Below, one piece after another: positions 36,406 to 49,479 of a stretch of DNA of 64,000 nt. Location of the stretch: NCBI GenBank assembly GCA_036924285.1, contig JAYKYS010000001.1:1907501-1971500 (forward strand), in the 5' to 3' direction. Both the position numbers and the translations under genes were made by a program. Position 1 is the stretch's first letter, and every line of letters starts with the position of its first letter. This DNA comes from Asterella californica (Eukaryota > Streptophyta > Marchantiopsida > Marchantiales > Aytoniaceae). Below the pieces are notes generated by a model. The model saw nothing but the letters and a program-made list of their open reading frames with translations. It was not told the DNA's origin and did no database searches.

Positions 36406-38789
36406 CTCCCCCGGGGTTATATAGAATATTTCTTTTAGATTCTTTGTTTGAATTCAGCAAAAATTTTCAAAGGAAGAGTTTTCTTCGAATAATATAAAAA
36501 TTCAAATCTTAGATTACTGTTTTCTGGTATTATTTTAGAGTAATATTAAATTTATTTATCTTGTAGCGCTTTTTTCACTTTTTAATGCTAATTTCCACGT
36601 CAGATTTAGAAACCGAATGGAGACAACATGGACTGGCATGAATCGCTCTAGGTAACCAGGAGGAGCAATTTCGTAGCCACAGCCGCCAAAAGTAAAAGGT
36701 CAGGTTCAAGTATCAAGGGTTTAGAGACTGGTTCAACTGGTCATTCATATTTATTAATTTTGACTGTCAGCACACAAATTAAGACGTTGATAAAGTAACC
36801 TAGACAATATAGTCTTATAGTATACTACATAGGAGGTCTATAGTTTAAAGTATATAGATGCAAATGATAATGTTATGCCAATGTCTAAGTTTGTAATTAT
36901 GATAGAAATTGTTAATTGTCAATTTCTAGACCACTGCGCAAAAAAGGATGGGTTGACATCTGAAAAAGATCCGTTAGAGGGCGTCCTTTCTAACTGCACA
37001 CTGATTGGAGTATGTTGAGACTTGGAGCAGTACTGACTCAGCATGATGATGAGAAAAAGGAGTTTGTGATGACATATGTCAGTCGTTTCAACAATTCGAC
37101 GGAGGTGAGGAACAGTTCGTTCTTCTTGAGGTACCACACTTGGCAATGAGGCACCATTGAGGGGTGATCACATTACAACGACATCATCAAAGTGATCATG
37201 CAACCTCATAGTTTCGGATGATTTATTAAACAATACTCACATTGCGATGTTTTTGAGATAGCGACAGCAGAAGACGTCACTGTCACAATCTCAAACTGCT
37301 GACATTTACTTGATCGCAGATCGGTTACTATATTTAAATGAGCTGAGATGAGCGAAACACATGGACTCTGGAACAGGAAAAACCCATAAGCTCGGCAGGT
37401 TAAACCATAACCTATCCTACTAGAAATAATAGTCTTCTTGACAAATAAAAATAATCAGTTTTTTAGATACTTACCCTTCCTACGAGAAGGATTAGCTCTT
37501 AAATATACATCATGTACACTTCTAAGTGTACATGAGGTGGAGAAGCATGCATATATCATCCTCTTCCAAGTTTCGAAGAGGAAAAATATGCAGTCTCTTT
37601 AATTTATGTCCTAATCTTTCTCTGTTAAAGATTATGTTATAAATTAAATTTTTTAAATTTTAAATTTTTTACTTGTGCAAGGGAGAGGTGTTAATAGCAG
37701 GAGAAGGTTCGGTTTACGTTCAGTGGTTTTGGGTTTGTGACTGCTGTAACCATGTGTTATCAAGTGAATTGTTTTAATTTTGAAAATATAAATTAAGTAA
37801 TATAAATTTATTATGACAAATTTAAATAAAATTTATCACCTCCCTCTCTAAAATGTTTCTTCAGTCGAGCATGTCTTGTGATTTTCCCTCTAAGTCCGTG
37901 TTTTCCTATGTTGAATAATGTATTTGTTATTAATTTTTTCTGAAACCGATTGTAAGTCAATAATTCATTCATAATTTTCTGAGTGGTGTAAACACTTGTC
38001 TTTTTCCTTCCTCCGGCCAAAACTTCACTTTGCATGCATATTTTTTATCAGTATGATGTGAACGCTGCATGACATGCCGGAGATATCATTTTTGGAAAAC
38101 TCTAATGTGTATTAAACTTTTCGTACAGATAATCACTAGTAAACCGTTAAATTACCTTGTGGGGTTTTGAAAGAATACAAATAACCTCTAGATTCTTTCA
38201 ACTCTGGGAAAAAAACAGTTGTTGTCCCCACCAGCTTTGTAAGTAAATGATAAATCCAAAATGAAACCAAATGCGCGCCAAAAATTGTCAAATAAATGGT
38301 ATGGAGAACAGTAACCGGTCTAGTCAGAGGAGAAGGAGTCTAATCTAATCAATCAGAAATCTCATCTAATCTCATTAATTCCGTTTGTCCTGTCTGAACG
38401 TTTCAAATCAGCCATGGTCCAAATCGCGCGGCTAAACTCTAAGAACCGGGAACCGACGGCATCGGCCTCGTTACGGAGATTGCCGGTTGGTGCCCGCCAT
38501 GCTGATGACGGTTTGAGCGCGACGTGAGTGACTGGTTGCTTGTAAGTGGAGCAGTTGGTGACAGTTTTGACCACAGACGAAAATCATATCAGACCTAGGT
38601 CGCGCAACGGTTAGACTATTCGAAAGGGACAAAAAGTGCCTCCATCATTATGGACAGACTACCAAGCATCCCATGAGTTACGCACGGGAAGTGCCACGTC
38701 GAGGTATACACCACTATACTAGACAAAGAAAAACAAAAAGCATCACTATGCAAGTAGTACAAACCTAGTATTTGCCACCGTACCAGAAC
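36406..38789. other. AT-rich intergenic stretch
   Basis: No gene recognised. There is a short palindrome CATGTACACTTCTAAGTGTA.. near 37510-37533 and otherwise ordinary AT-rich sequence. Confidence 0.4.
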
Positions 38790-39210
38790 AACAAAAACAA
38801 AAATAACAAAGAGTTACGCTTGAAATCGAATTGTGGGGCTATACGTTAACGAATTTTTCGGATTTTTCTTTTATTTTTTACATTTTTCTTTTATTTTTCT
38901 TTTATTTTTTTATTTTTGTAATTGTTATTCGTTCATTTTTTACAAAAAACTCCGTTTGTAATGGAATTACAGGGCTATGCATTAGCTATTTTCTATATTT
39001 TATGTCTTTTTTGATTTTTATAAGACTCTATCCTTCAGTTCTTGCTACATTTTCACTTTCACCACAATTCTATCAGTCTATCCCACTACACGACAATAAA
39101 TTCTCACTTTCTTTCTATGTTTTCATAATTATCGCATAGCAAAAATCTTTTTTCTTTTCAGTTTTACTATCGACGTATAGCTATGCTAACACATAGCAAA
39201 AGATAAGACT
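38790..39210. repeat. Dispersed repeat, copy 2 (partner near 5.0-5.3 kb)
   Basis: Pyrimidine-rich unit containing GGGGCTATACGTTAACG near its left end, an internal echo GGGCTATGCATTAGC, CTACACGACAA, and ACACATAGCAAAA at its right end. The left and right ends are partly inverted (GCTATNYGTTA against TAACACATAGC). The CTATGC..TTA word pattern occurs more than once, as if a copy had been internally duplicated. The core contains long TTTTATTTTTC runs. Confidence 0.35.
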
Positions 39211-40283
39211 GGGTCTAGACAAAAAACTTCATTTGGTGTATATGGTTCCTCGAAATTGAGAGATGAACTCTTAAGATTTGTAAGTAAAGTTTCTCTCGGA
39301 CTTTCCCGGGTATTCTTTTGAGAAAAAGAATATCCGGGCATAAGCTCAATTTTGTGTGCATACACAAAATACTTGAGAGGATAGCCAAAATACCCCGGAG
39401 GATACCTAAATGGTCAACGTGAAAACGACTCAATGAATAACCAAAGGATGAGAATAACCCATCAAGCCTTACAAGAGAAAGAGAGACCCGAAGGACCAAG
39501 CAACCAATGCCTCTAAATAATCAATAGGAGTTTGGGTTTCAATGTTTGGGTTCTCAGTTCTCCTTGAGTCGATCAAGTTTAGAGATTCTCTTCTGACTCT
39601 CTTTTTCTCTAGTTCGTCAGGACTAGTTTCTCTAGTCCTGGCGTTGCCCATGGTTCCTCATTGCTCCGAACTATATCACCTTGCTACTCTCGCTTTCTTT
39701 CCTTACTCTGTTCCTTGGGTCTCCGCTCTCTCATTTCCACTTGTCATTTCTCCATGCTATCCGTTGGTATCTCAAGTGCCTCTCTCTTTCTCTCGTTCGT
39801 AGACGTCAAAGTACTCAATCCTAATTGTCAGCTGCTCTCTCTAATTGCGTATTCCTTCGCTTTTGTTCTCTCTGTCCCCCTAATCACATGTCCTTATTAA
39901 CTAAGTGTAGCTAATCACGGCTACTACCCCTCCTCCTGTCCGCGCGACTTCGCTCCCCTCCGCCTCTCTCCATCGTAGTCCACCTTGGGAAGTAAAGCTG
40001 AAAATATTTGACTCTAATCCATTCATATGATCATACAAAAAACAATGATTGGATACTTGGTCCACCAAAACTCACTGGGGAAACGTTGTGAACGGGCACA
40101 CCTATACACACAAAAGAAAACACAAGTGATGACGAACAAGACGGCAACAACCAGGACAAGAACAACCAAGGAGAGAAGGGAAAGAAAAATACACAGAATA
40201 GCTGGGCGAAACCTCTGAAGATGTTAGCGAGAACGTGATATAACCTCTACCTGAAAGGGCTGATTCTATTGACGAGGGCAGGA
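39211..40283. other. Spacer leading into the second LINE
   Basis: No family recognised. Open frames here (39469-39900) are short and mutually overlapping. The right part may be 5' UTR of the LINE, whose ORF1 begins at 40284. Confidence 0.35.
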
Positions 40284-41099
40284 ATGTCAGACGAAGAGTT
40301 GGTAGAGACGATTCAAAGCATACAAAAAAATCAACAACTTGGAGAACACAAACACGGGACGAGAGTAGACCTGGACAAGAATCTAGTTGAGAGTCGACTA
40401 GCCTTGCTGAAAATGACGGCGGTAGTAATGCCGACGGTAGACTGCAGCCCCTCTAGATACGCCTTTGAAATCTGGACCTCCAAAAGACTTGCGCATGGCA
40501 TGAGAGTACAGATAACACAACTTCGAATGTTAAACTGGAAAAATCTTATGGTAGTTCTCGCAACAAAACAACGAAACGTATTTTACAATGAGAGGATTGT
40601 GTTGGCCGCTCCTTGGACACAAGGGTTCAAGACTCAATCCAAAAATCCTAAGACGGTGGCAGTCTGGGTGGACCTCCCACTAGTAGACCCAACCTTCGAG
40701 ATCAGAGCGGACACCATGTTGACAGCAATTAGGCCGGTACTATACAAGTCTTCAACGAGAAGGACACACGCTTATCCACACATAAGAGGATGTGTATTGA
40801 TCGATCCCAAATCAGAACTGAAGGATCACCTGCAGATAAGGCTGGGAGTAGAGGAAATGATAGTACAGCTAATAATTTATCAATTGCTATCGGACACCTG
40901 CTTTGTGTGCAAAAGAAAAGGACATTATGCGCGAAACTGCCCCAAAAATGTCAAGAAAGGAGAAGGAGCACCAACGTGGAAAAGACAACGTGGAACTGTC
41001 GGCAGCACCAAGTGTAGCGAGGTACCAGCTCCAGTGGCGGAAGTCTCCCAGAAAGAGGACAAGGAGGACGAGTACACTCAAGTCTCAAAGAAAAAATGA
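40284..41099 (+). CDS. LINE ORF1 protein with CCHC knuckle
   Basis: An open frame of 271 residues from ATG at 40284 (MSDEELVETIQSIQKNQ); the frame opens at a TTG 15 nt earlier. The body (residues about 60-190) fits the RNA-binding region of plant LINE ORF1 proteins (DUF4283 type), with WTSKRLAHGMR and KTVAVWVDLPLVDP, where W-V-D/R-L-P is a hallmark. CFVCKRKGHYARNC is a canonical CX2CX4HX4C knuckle, followed by a basic, low-complexity tail. It is the one undamaged frame in this element, though more ORF1-like acidic sequence (41109-41426) follows after a stop, so the original protein may have been longer. Confidence 0.75.
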   Translation: MSDEELVETIQSIQKNQQLGEHKHGTRVDLDKNLVESRLALLKMTAVVMPTVDCSPSRYAFEIWTSKRLAHGMRVQITQLRMLNWKNLMVVLATKQRNVFYNERIVLAAPWTQGFKTQSKNPKTVAVWVDLPLVDPTFEIRADTMLTAIRPVLYKSSTRRTHAYPHIRGCVLIDPKSELKDHLQIRLGVEEMIVQLIIYQLLSDTCFVCKRKGHYARNCPKNVKKGEGAPTWKRQRGTVGSTKCSEVPAPVAEVSQKEDKEDEYTQVSKKK

Positions 41100-42173
41100 T
41101 CTAGACGAGTGAACCGATGGATGGAAGTTAAAAAACCTTCCAATCGCTACAACGTTTTGGAGGCGGAAGGGGATAGACAAGAGGTCACGGCAAAGGAAGG
41201 AGAGAAAGGAGATGAGACAAAGAAAGCGGACGAAATGAGAGCGACAAAAAGTAGTGAAGAGTGCTCAGCTTCTCCGGCTCAACTAGGGAAGGGGCTCAGA
41301 CAGACCAATCAAACTCTCATAGGCAGTGATGCAGGATCAGACCCCTACAAACGAATCAAAGAAGACCCTTTTGGACTGGAACTAGACAACGAGGAGCAAC
41401 CAACCAACAGAGACCAGACTGAATGAGAAAGCACAGGAACATGGAAGAGAGGAACCAACTGAAATGCAAACTGAGTGTCAAGAGGAAGAAAACATGAACA
41501 CTGAGCAAGGAAAGGAATGAGAGCAAAAGGAACAACAAGAAGACACGTCTAAGGGACAAGAGAAGGGAGAAATGACAGCTCCTGCTGACGAGGGGAAGAC
41601 CAGGGAGCAGACTAAAAAAAGAAAGAACGGAAGAGAGACGGAAGTAAGGAAGGGACAAGAGAAGTAGTGGGCCAACATCCTCTAGTGGAGAGGAACACCA
41701 ATTCCAAATTCTGGGTGACCTCAACAAGAGACGACAGAAAGGACATAACACCGAGAGACCTGATCACGCAGACGAACAAGGAAAAGAGGTGATAGAAAAG
41801 GAATGCACGTAGGAAGGTGAGAACCGGTGAAAGTTATGGTTAGAAACGCCGAGGCTGTGAGGTGGTCCGGCTGAATTCCTCAACTCCCAACCTCGCACTC
41901 AAGAACATTTAGCAGGAAGTACCACAAGAGCTAGTGTCCAACCTGATAGCAAGCCGAAGAGGAGCGAGGAAGGAACAAACTCCAAAGGTGATAGGCACCC
42001 AGACGAAGCCAACAGAGGGGCATAGGAAAAGTGCCCTTGAACAAAAGGAAGCCGACGAAGAAGGAGAACTTAGCAAGGGCTCGGAGCTTACTGGCGGCTA
42101 TGAATCCAACAAAATAAAAGGAGCCACTAAAGAGATGAACGAAAGGGAGGAGAACACATCAATTAAGTACAAG

Positions 42174-44925
42174 ATGCAGAACACACTTAAAATTTCTACG
42201 TGGAACGTGAGAGGACTAGATGACTTGCATCACATGACTATTCTATGCCGGTGGTTGGAGAGAGAAAGACAGCAAGCTGACTCATAGCCCTGCAAGAGTT
42301 GAAGACAGAGGAGCAAAGACTGGAGAATAACCTGAAGCAGTTACTGAATGATGGGACTAGAATAGCAGACTACACGGTGGGGTGGGTGAAAGTAAGAAGA
42401 ATCCTAATGGAAGAAAAAAGGATGGCGGGGCAGAGAGCGTCCTTCAAGATAGGTGTAGAAGCAGAACTGCAAAGACTGAGAGTCCTAGCCAGGGAAGACA
42501 ACTCTGAGGAACTAAAGATGAGACTACAAGAAACGGAGGAGAAATTAAGGAGGAGGCAACACCAAGATGCTATCTTATGGAGGAAGAGAAGTCGCATTCG
42601 GTAGTCGAAAGAAGAAGAAGCTCCCTCTCGCTATTTTTTCGCACAGCTCAAGACAAAACATGAAAGAGAGACTATGAAAGGGGTGGTGATGGAAAACGGA
42701 CTGATCACTAAAGATCATGAGGAAATCCTAGAGAGGGTACACAGATTTTACTCAGAACTATACTAGGAGGACGTAGAGGTGACAATGAACAGGGCCAAAA
42801 GAAAGGAGGTGCTGGAACTTACTTCTAAATGGATAATCGAAGCGGAGAACGCAAGTCTGATCGAGCCTTCGACACAAGAAGAAATAGAGGGGAAGTGTGA
42901 TGAACTTTCTTAAGGACAAATCGTCCGGAATGGATGAGATAACCTACTAAATGATGCAGGAGTGTTGGTCATTCATAAAGGAGGAATGTATGACGATGGT
43001 TAGAGAGTTCTGGAGGACAAAAATGATCGACGAGAAAACGCTACAGGGGGTCATTAAACTAATACTCAATGGAGGAGAAAGGAATGACCTTGAGAACTGG
43101 AGATCGATCTCCCTTCTCATCGCCACTTATAAGCTCCTTAGCAAGATATTGGCAGAGAGACTTAAAGCGGTGATAAGGAATGTCGTAGACAAGCAACAAA
43201 TCGGTTTCATACAAGGAAAAGACATATACGACAACATCTTAAGTTTCAAGCTGGGGCAAGAGATGGCTGAAAAAAGAGATGAGCATCCCTTTTCATGAAG
43301 ATTGACTTCATGAAAGCGTACAGTATGGTGTCTTAGATATACCTGTGGAAAATCGTGGAGCACATGAATTTCGATCCACACTTGTAGAACTGATAAAGAG
43401 CTTGGAGGAAGAAGGATAATCCAAAGTGCACGTTAATGGTGGCTTCACTGAAGGAATAGCCTTAGGGAGAGGAGTTAGATAAGGGTGTCTGGTTGCCCCC
43501 TTCTTGTTTGTCATCGCCACTCAGTCTCTGATGAATATGCTCAAGAAGGCTAAGGAACAAGACCTGATAGAGGGACTATGGACGGATGAAGCAACCCCTC
43601 TCCTACACCAGTTGTTTGTTGACGACACGAGACTTATAATCGAAAGTTCGAAGGAATGCTTCAAGGCAACACAAGATATCATTCATAACTAAACCCAAGA
43701 ATGATGGGGGCTTTGAGGTCGTTCCGTTCAGGAAGGTGGCACAAGCCCTTATAGCTAAACTACTCAACAATGGGAAACAAGACTGGATCAATAATGCGAG
43801 GTGGGACATCAAAGAAAACATAAGGAAAAAGAAGTACAAGAGGGAGGGTGGACCTCGGAGGAGTGCATCCTAATCATACCACGTCTCAGAGTTCGCAATC
43901 TCCTGAGCCTCGATAACATGCTCAAATGCTGGAAGGTTGTGACATGCATGATTGGGTTTGATGAGGAGAAGGTCCAACTCCCTGGGAATCTATCCTCACT
44001 GCTGGTGGTGGAGCTATGGCAAAAAGGGGAGTCGATAGACGACAGGGGAAGAAGGAGGTCTTGAGGGAGCTAAAAAGAAATAAACTGACCTCCCTTAATG
44101 TCCTAAAGCTAAAAGACCTACAAGACTCGATGAGGAGAACCTCTCGACTGAGAACTTATGACAATCAGAAAACAACTGAGGACTGTCCTCTAAACAAACT
44201 CACGAGGTGGGCGAGAGAGACACAAATATTACCCGGCGGACTACAAGAGAGTGAGAACTGGATCTGGAAGTGAGAGAACAACACCATAAGAGGATGGAAG
44301 CTCGACTTTAGGTCATGGAAGGAGCTGCTTCCGACAACCACGCCGAACCTCGACCTGCTGAATGTCAGATGAGGAATGAAGACTCCAGAACAATATGGAG
44401 AAATCGGTGGAGAAGGGTGTGGCAAGCTGGAGACACGATGAGAACGAATCTGTGGGTTTGGAGAATGCTAAATCATGACTTTTTCACGAACCGTCAGGCC
44501 CTGCAGATGAAGATCGATGATGGGAGGTGCTCGAAAGGATGCAATGCGTTGAAGAATATAGAGCATCTTTTCTAAGACTGCCATGTGGTGAGAGCTAGTG
44601 AGAAAGATTTAGGCTACAGGATCCCGACTGTGGTTTGCACTACACCGAAGGCAGCGGATTGCTAAAGACGATCGATAGGGCTCTTGAATTAAGGAAACAC
44701 AACCCCTCCCTACTATGTATCCTCGTGAAACATACTCAGGCCGCATGGGTAGAGAGAGCTGATAGGATTTTCATGCATCTCAAGACGGATCGTCCGGCTG
44801 CCAAGATCATGACCGAGGTGAGCAAGATGCTATGGACGGGTCTGAAAGAGGACACGAGCCAAGAAAATAGAAAAAGTTGGTCAAATGCAATGAAGACCCT
44901 AGGGACGATGCAGAGAAACTGACAA
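42174..44925 (+). pseudogene. LINE ORF2 remnant with deleted endonuclease core
   Basis: LKISTWNVRGLDDLHHM (from 42186) is the endonuclease start and LQELKT (near 42292) its second motif. After about 30 more residues the sequence passes directly into the pre-RT linker, so the middle and end of the endonuclease (roughly 180 residues) are missing. SRYFFAQLKTKHERE and FYSELY are linker motifs. RT follows with LENWRSISLLIATYKLLSKI, IGFIQGKDI, KIDFMKAYSMV, CLVAPFLFVIA and the active-site box FVDDTRL (near 43616, in place of F/YADD). Further on, LWVWRMLNHDFFTNRQA with a CSKGCNALKNIEHLF segment is the zinc-finger-like end seen in plant LINEs. Stops occur after each of these blocks. Confidence 0.85.
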
Positions 44926-45690
44926 GTCCGATCGAGAAATGACCAAGGGAGGATCGGCAACCCAACATCCTTAAATGACAAGCAAATCTAAGATCCAGAC
45001 TCGGTGCACCAAAAGGACGAGGGAAAGAAATACAACACCGGACAGGATGGACGTCGACAGATACATCGAGGGTAGTGCGAGACAGAAAGCAACTAGCCAT
45101 GCTCCAATTGGGACTCTCTCGTCTCCTTCCGATGAGACCAGAGCGATCAAGATCCAGAATACCTCGAAGACGACGAGGAGGGGTGGAGCTAGCAACTCCA
45201 GGGCTCTAGATCAGCCTGCGAAAGACACAATGAAGTTAGAAAAAAGCTCGAGGGAGGGGGGCAAAAGGAACCTTACATCAAAGCACGAGAGAAGTACTAA
45301 TTTCGAGAGAGGATCCAAGGTCGACGACCGAAGAGAAAACGCGACAGTGCCGAATTGCTCCAGGGGGAAGGTAATGATGACACGAGCAATAAAGACTCGA
45401 GGAAGTACGATCCAGAGCGCAGATCGAAAGAGATGATGACTAGCGACGGGCCTCGTTGCAACAACTCGAGTGGCACTCGGCTCGTGCAGACGGAAGACGA
45501 GAAGAAGGTCACCCAAACAGGGTTTAGGGAGGACTCAAACATGGACGAGGAATTGGGCGGGGCGTGAGGGGCGGAGGGGCGAGACTGCGACAGATTTAGG
45601 GATGGACACCGATCGGCTGTGACCGCTATCTTGTATAGGGTGGCTCCCTTAGCCTGGTAATAAACTACGGTGTAAGAATAAACACACATT

Positions 45691-47825
45691 ACCTTCGTCC
45701 ATGTTATCTGTCCATCATATACACATCTTTACACGCTAATCTTTTTGTATTAGGTGTTCACTCGACTGTTTCGGTTGTGTTTCTATTATACGTATTCGAT
45801 ATTTATACTATTTATATGATTTTTAGTGTTTTTAGTGAAATACTTGAAAGTTATTAACGTGGAATTATGGCTGATTATCCAATGTTTGGATGGTTACTAC
45901 CTGAGCTTCAAGGAATTCTTAGCGGTTTCATTCAAGTTTTACTTAGGAAATGGATCTGACATGCTTAGAAAACATAATGAAAAGAGGAAGTCAAACTCAC
46001 ACCATAAATCATCAAAAAATGAATCTATCTAAATTATTTGGGTTTCAACTTCCAGTTTCACTACAAATTTTTATTGGAATGAAAATGGTTGTTTATAAAT
46101 ATGTTTTGGTATAAATGTATCCTTAATACTCATGTATATATATCGAGCTTAGCTTAAAGAGCTAGGTGAATATAATGGATACCGTGAGATCTTGAAGATA
46201 TATAAAAAAAACATCTCCACTAGAATTCATTGAATTTATGTAATATTGGAGATCATGTTAAAGAGTTTCATTTCATGTTATTAATCTTTTATAATATTTG
46301 TGAGCAAGCTATAATTGTTCTACCTTGCTCGAAAAATTAAATGATGTTTACTTCTAAAAGTTTATTCCTTACTGCACTATATCGGTACATATCTAAAAAA
46401 ATCATAATTTCTGTATGATTTTCAGTGTTTGTGAATTAAATTTACTATCAATGCTAAATAAGTTTATGGGTTTCCAGAAAATATAAATTTCTGAGAATTC
46501 CTGATCCAAAAAACTGAAAAGGGTGCGTTTTTTACTCATTTTCTATAAATCATAATTATAGTTTTCAGGAAAAAAAATCAGATTTCCTTTGCGAGAGCGA
46601 GTACCTGATTGTGATGAGCAGCTGTTGATAATAATATAATATATATATATATATATGTTTTCCGATGTACTTCAACAGAATATTTAGAAGAAAAAGAGTT
46701 AAACATTATCTTTATTATATATATAAGAAATTTGACTATAGAAGTTTCTCTATGGAAATTTGTAATACATACAAAAGATTTAAGATGATACAATGTGCTG
46801 AAAAGCCTGAAATCATTCAAAGGGAAATACAATGTACTGTGTCAATTCGTTCTGGATTTGAATCGTAATTTTATTTCTTCTTTTGAATTTGACATTTAAT
46901 CATTTTTTGACCAAATTGATTTATTTATTCTTATCAAAATAGCTCATCTTTCATTGCACTCCAATCTGACATACAGGATTTCGTATTCTTCAATATCATG
47001 TAAGATCAACATTTAATAAGTGTAAGACATTAAAAAATACTATAATGTGTAACTTGATTTATCCTAAAACTGCAGAAAATGTCAAGAGTTCTTGCTATTA
47101 TTAGCGAGTACTCGGTTAGTATAATTTGCTGACTAAGTTACACCTCCATAAGATGCTCTCAGATTTGTGCAAGCTGCTAAGAACTGCCATCCACATCCTC
47201 TGGCCACCCTGATGTGGTCATCCCACAATGAGCGATGTGTTATCACTGACTTCTCATTATTTAATTTCGTGCAATTAGGAATCTTAAAAGCTAAATTTGT
47301 CTAAACTCTCGATAAATTTATGGTTGAGACGTTCATGGACCAATAAGTACCATTAAGAGTCGTTACGAAAGCATCGCTTATTGCTATGACTGAAAGCACT
47401 ACGTGATGCTTAAAGGAGGAGATTCACTGGGATATGTATATTCACTGGTTGTACAGTTTGGACGTCTCACTGCCGCTCTCTTCATTTCTCGTTATTCGAT
47501 TTTTTTAACGATACGATATTTCTGTTTTGGCTCATTTTTTCGTCCAACATTTTTTCTCCAGGTTAATATTGTACGTTTCTTTCCTTAACCGTTAAATAAT
47601 TTCGGTTCCCTGCAAGATGTTCTTCACTTCGAAAATTGGAGTTTCACATGCAAAGACAAACCGGCACCAGTTCATTTCTTTGTCACGAACCACTGGTTTC
47701 CTGACAAAGCCACCGGACGGATACTGCTCCATGTACGAGAGGAGAAAGGCTACGGTGAGCCAGCTTTATTTCATTCTGAATAAAAAAAGAACACAAGTCT
47801 CATATCCTTGAAGACACACAACAAT
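45691..47825. other. AT-rich intergenic stretch
   Basis: No gene recognised. It includes an (AT)n run at about 46632-46657. Short open frames are of random character. Confidence 0.45.
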
Positions 47826-47977
47826 AGACAGCTTGTCCAACTATACATCTACGTCTTCCAGAGCAGACAGTCACGCCTATGCGTATACTGTACTGGAGTC
47901 AAGACAGCTTGTCCAACTATACATCTACGTAAGAGCAGAGAGTCACGCCTATGCCTATACTATACTGGAGTGAAGAT
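47826..47977. repeat. Two-copy 76-bp tandem repeat next to the Rep gene
   Basis: The unit AGACAGCTTGTCCAACTATA.. followed by CATCTACGT and AGTCACGCCTATGC starts at 47826 and at 47902, each copy closing with TACTGGAGT.AAGA. It lies 85 bp beyond the end of the Rep-like gene, on its 3' side, and might be part of an element terminus. Confidence 0.85.
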
Positions 47978-48060
47978 TGTCCTCCGCAGCAAGAGCTATG
48001 CCAAGGGGAACGCCCATGTCGATAGTACAGTGGACTGAAGACGGTCCTCGCCACCAACAG

Positions 48061-49142
48061 CTACGTTCGAATTGGACTGCACACCCTGTCGGAGGCGTTG
48101 CCTGCGGGCAAAACATGAAGAAAAATATTAGAAAGATGAAAACGAGGCATACGGTATACAGTCGAACCGAAAAACTGGAATAGTTACCTTCAAACGCTCT
48201 ACTGCAGCTCATGTTTCTCTCCAACGCACTGCAAACAGGCATGTATTCTGGGAACGCATCCACTTCATTGAAATTTGGTACTGTTCTGTTGCGGACCGCA
48301 GGAGAAGCTGCAAGTATATACTCTTCTTCTTGCTGAATGTCCGCGTCTGGCTGTTCCACGGTGAAATAACGTGCTCGTGATTGCGCAAAGAACACATTAT
48401 CTATGTCTGCAATGGTAACTGTCTCAGGACGGATTATTGCTTTCCAGAGTGAGTCAGAACGTGCCTTCTGAATGCCACAAGCCATGAGCCATCTGCAAGA
48501 AGGATTATACTTACCAGATCGTATCATGGATCTTAAACAAGTTCGAAGAGTTGTACCTAGAGGATGCACACTACGATACTTATTAAACTGTAACGCTCGC
48601 TGCAATATATTGCTGTGATTCAGCTCGACTCTATTTTTCATATCTGCGGCACCAAACAGTGTGAACAGCTCTTCCCCATCTTGCAGCATGGACTCCGTAA
48701 TGTTTTTCATCGCTGATTCGTGGTGTAACTGCCCTTTGTCCTTCATACAATACCCCACCATGCCAACAAACGTGTGCAGACCTCTGTTAGTTAATAGTTT
48801 TACACACACCTGCCCACCAAGAGATCTGTCAGTGCCCTTCCATCCCAACACAGACAGTAGACGTTGCTTGACCTGTACAGTGCTAGTGACCTGGAGTGAA
48901 ATAACTCCCTGTATGTGCAGATGTAGTAAGGTTCCTCCCCTCTCTACAGATAATAACCCACTTGTACACTCATGATGGAGAAAGCGACACAAAGGCGGCC
49001 AGTTGCACATATCGAGATCTCCTCCTGTACAGTTCACAGTGAGTGACATCTCGAGAAGTTTGGGAGAAGGTACTCTACGCGTGCCTGGAAGAGGTTCTGG
49101 GACTGCAGCACGTCTCGCTCTGGCAGCTCGACAGAGTAACAT
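48061..49142 (-). CDS. Rep-like HUH endonuclease (replitron- or CRESS-like)
   Basis: The main exon 49142-48188 opens at ATG; an 86-bp GT-AG intron (48187-48102) removes a pyrimidine-rich stretch that would otherwise read as a false membrane helix, and a 41-nt exon ends at a TAG (48063-48061), giving 331 residues. Three Rep motifs appear in the right order and spacing: MSLTVN (residues 32-37, motif I), HLHIQGVISL with the His-hydrophobic-His metal site (H74, H76, motif II), and VGYCMKDKG with the candidate nucleophile Tyr131 and Lys134 (motif III). Such enzymes nick one DNA strand and attach to it through Tyr. The part after motif III (MKNRVEL, then LRSMIRSGKYNPS, SLWKAIIRP, DIDNVFF) matches my recollection of replitron Rep proteins. 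No Walker A helicase follows. A polypyrimidine tract and AG sit just upstream of the ATG, suggesting an earlier exon. Confidence 0.65.
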
Positions 49143-49479
49143 GACTCGGATGGTGTTTACAGAGAAAGGGAAAAATTACAAGATCGACGTCATCACAAAT
49201 ACAATGGACACAATTTAAACGATAGACAGCGCTAACAGTAGGCTTCAAGAGATGACGGTCAGTGGGAGAATGTATAAACTTTGGATAAGAGAAAACAAAC
49301 GAGTTACAGTCTCGGAGCACCAACCAACTTCCCTCCGACTGCACGTAATGAAACGGTCCTATCAATGCTTGAAGACAACAACTTGTGGTACAGAAGGAAA
49401 TACAAATCAAGACGAAATCCAAGGATGGAATAAGAAATTCGGGTAGAACTGTACAGAAGGGAAAGTCTAGGTAGATGTA

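Larger units (their letters stand above)
40284..45690 (+). mobile_element. Second LINE, degenerate, with ORF1, partial endonuclease, RT and zinc-finger end
   Basis: A non-LTR retrotransposon on +. It has ORF1 with a zinc knuckle (40284-41099), a Lys/Glu-rich linker with frame breaks, ORF2 beginning with the endonuclease at 42174, an RT remnant (about 42900-43690) and a C-terminal Cys-rich region (near 44450-44580). The 3' end is probably near 45690, after AATAAA at 45659-45664; no clear poly(A) tail or target duplication is visible. The strand is strongly purine-rich throughout. Many stops and shifts make it inactive. Confidence 0.85.

Noticed and set aside
41356..41751. A 131-codon Leu/Ser-rich minus frame, membrane-like
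   Set aside because: It is antisense to the purine-rich LINE linker; Leu/Ser/Phe runs follow from strand composition.
48102..48187. Hydrophobic segment in the Rep frame that looks like a membrane helix
   Set aside because: It has GT at the start, a pyrimidine-rich end and CAG at the close; it reads better as an intron whose removal gives a sensible end.
49075..49479. Cys/Phe-rich second half of the 258-codon minus frame as coding
   Set aside because: Composition is typical of translated intron, and it precedes a polypyrimidine tract and an AG just before the Rep ATG.
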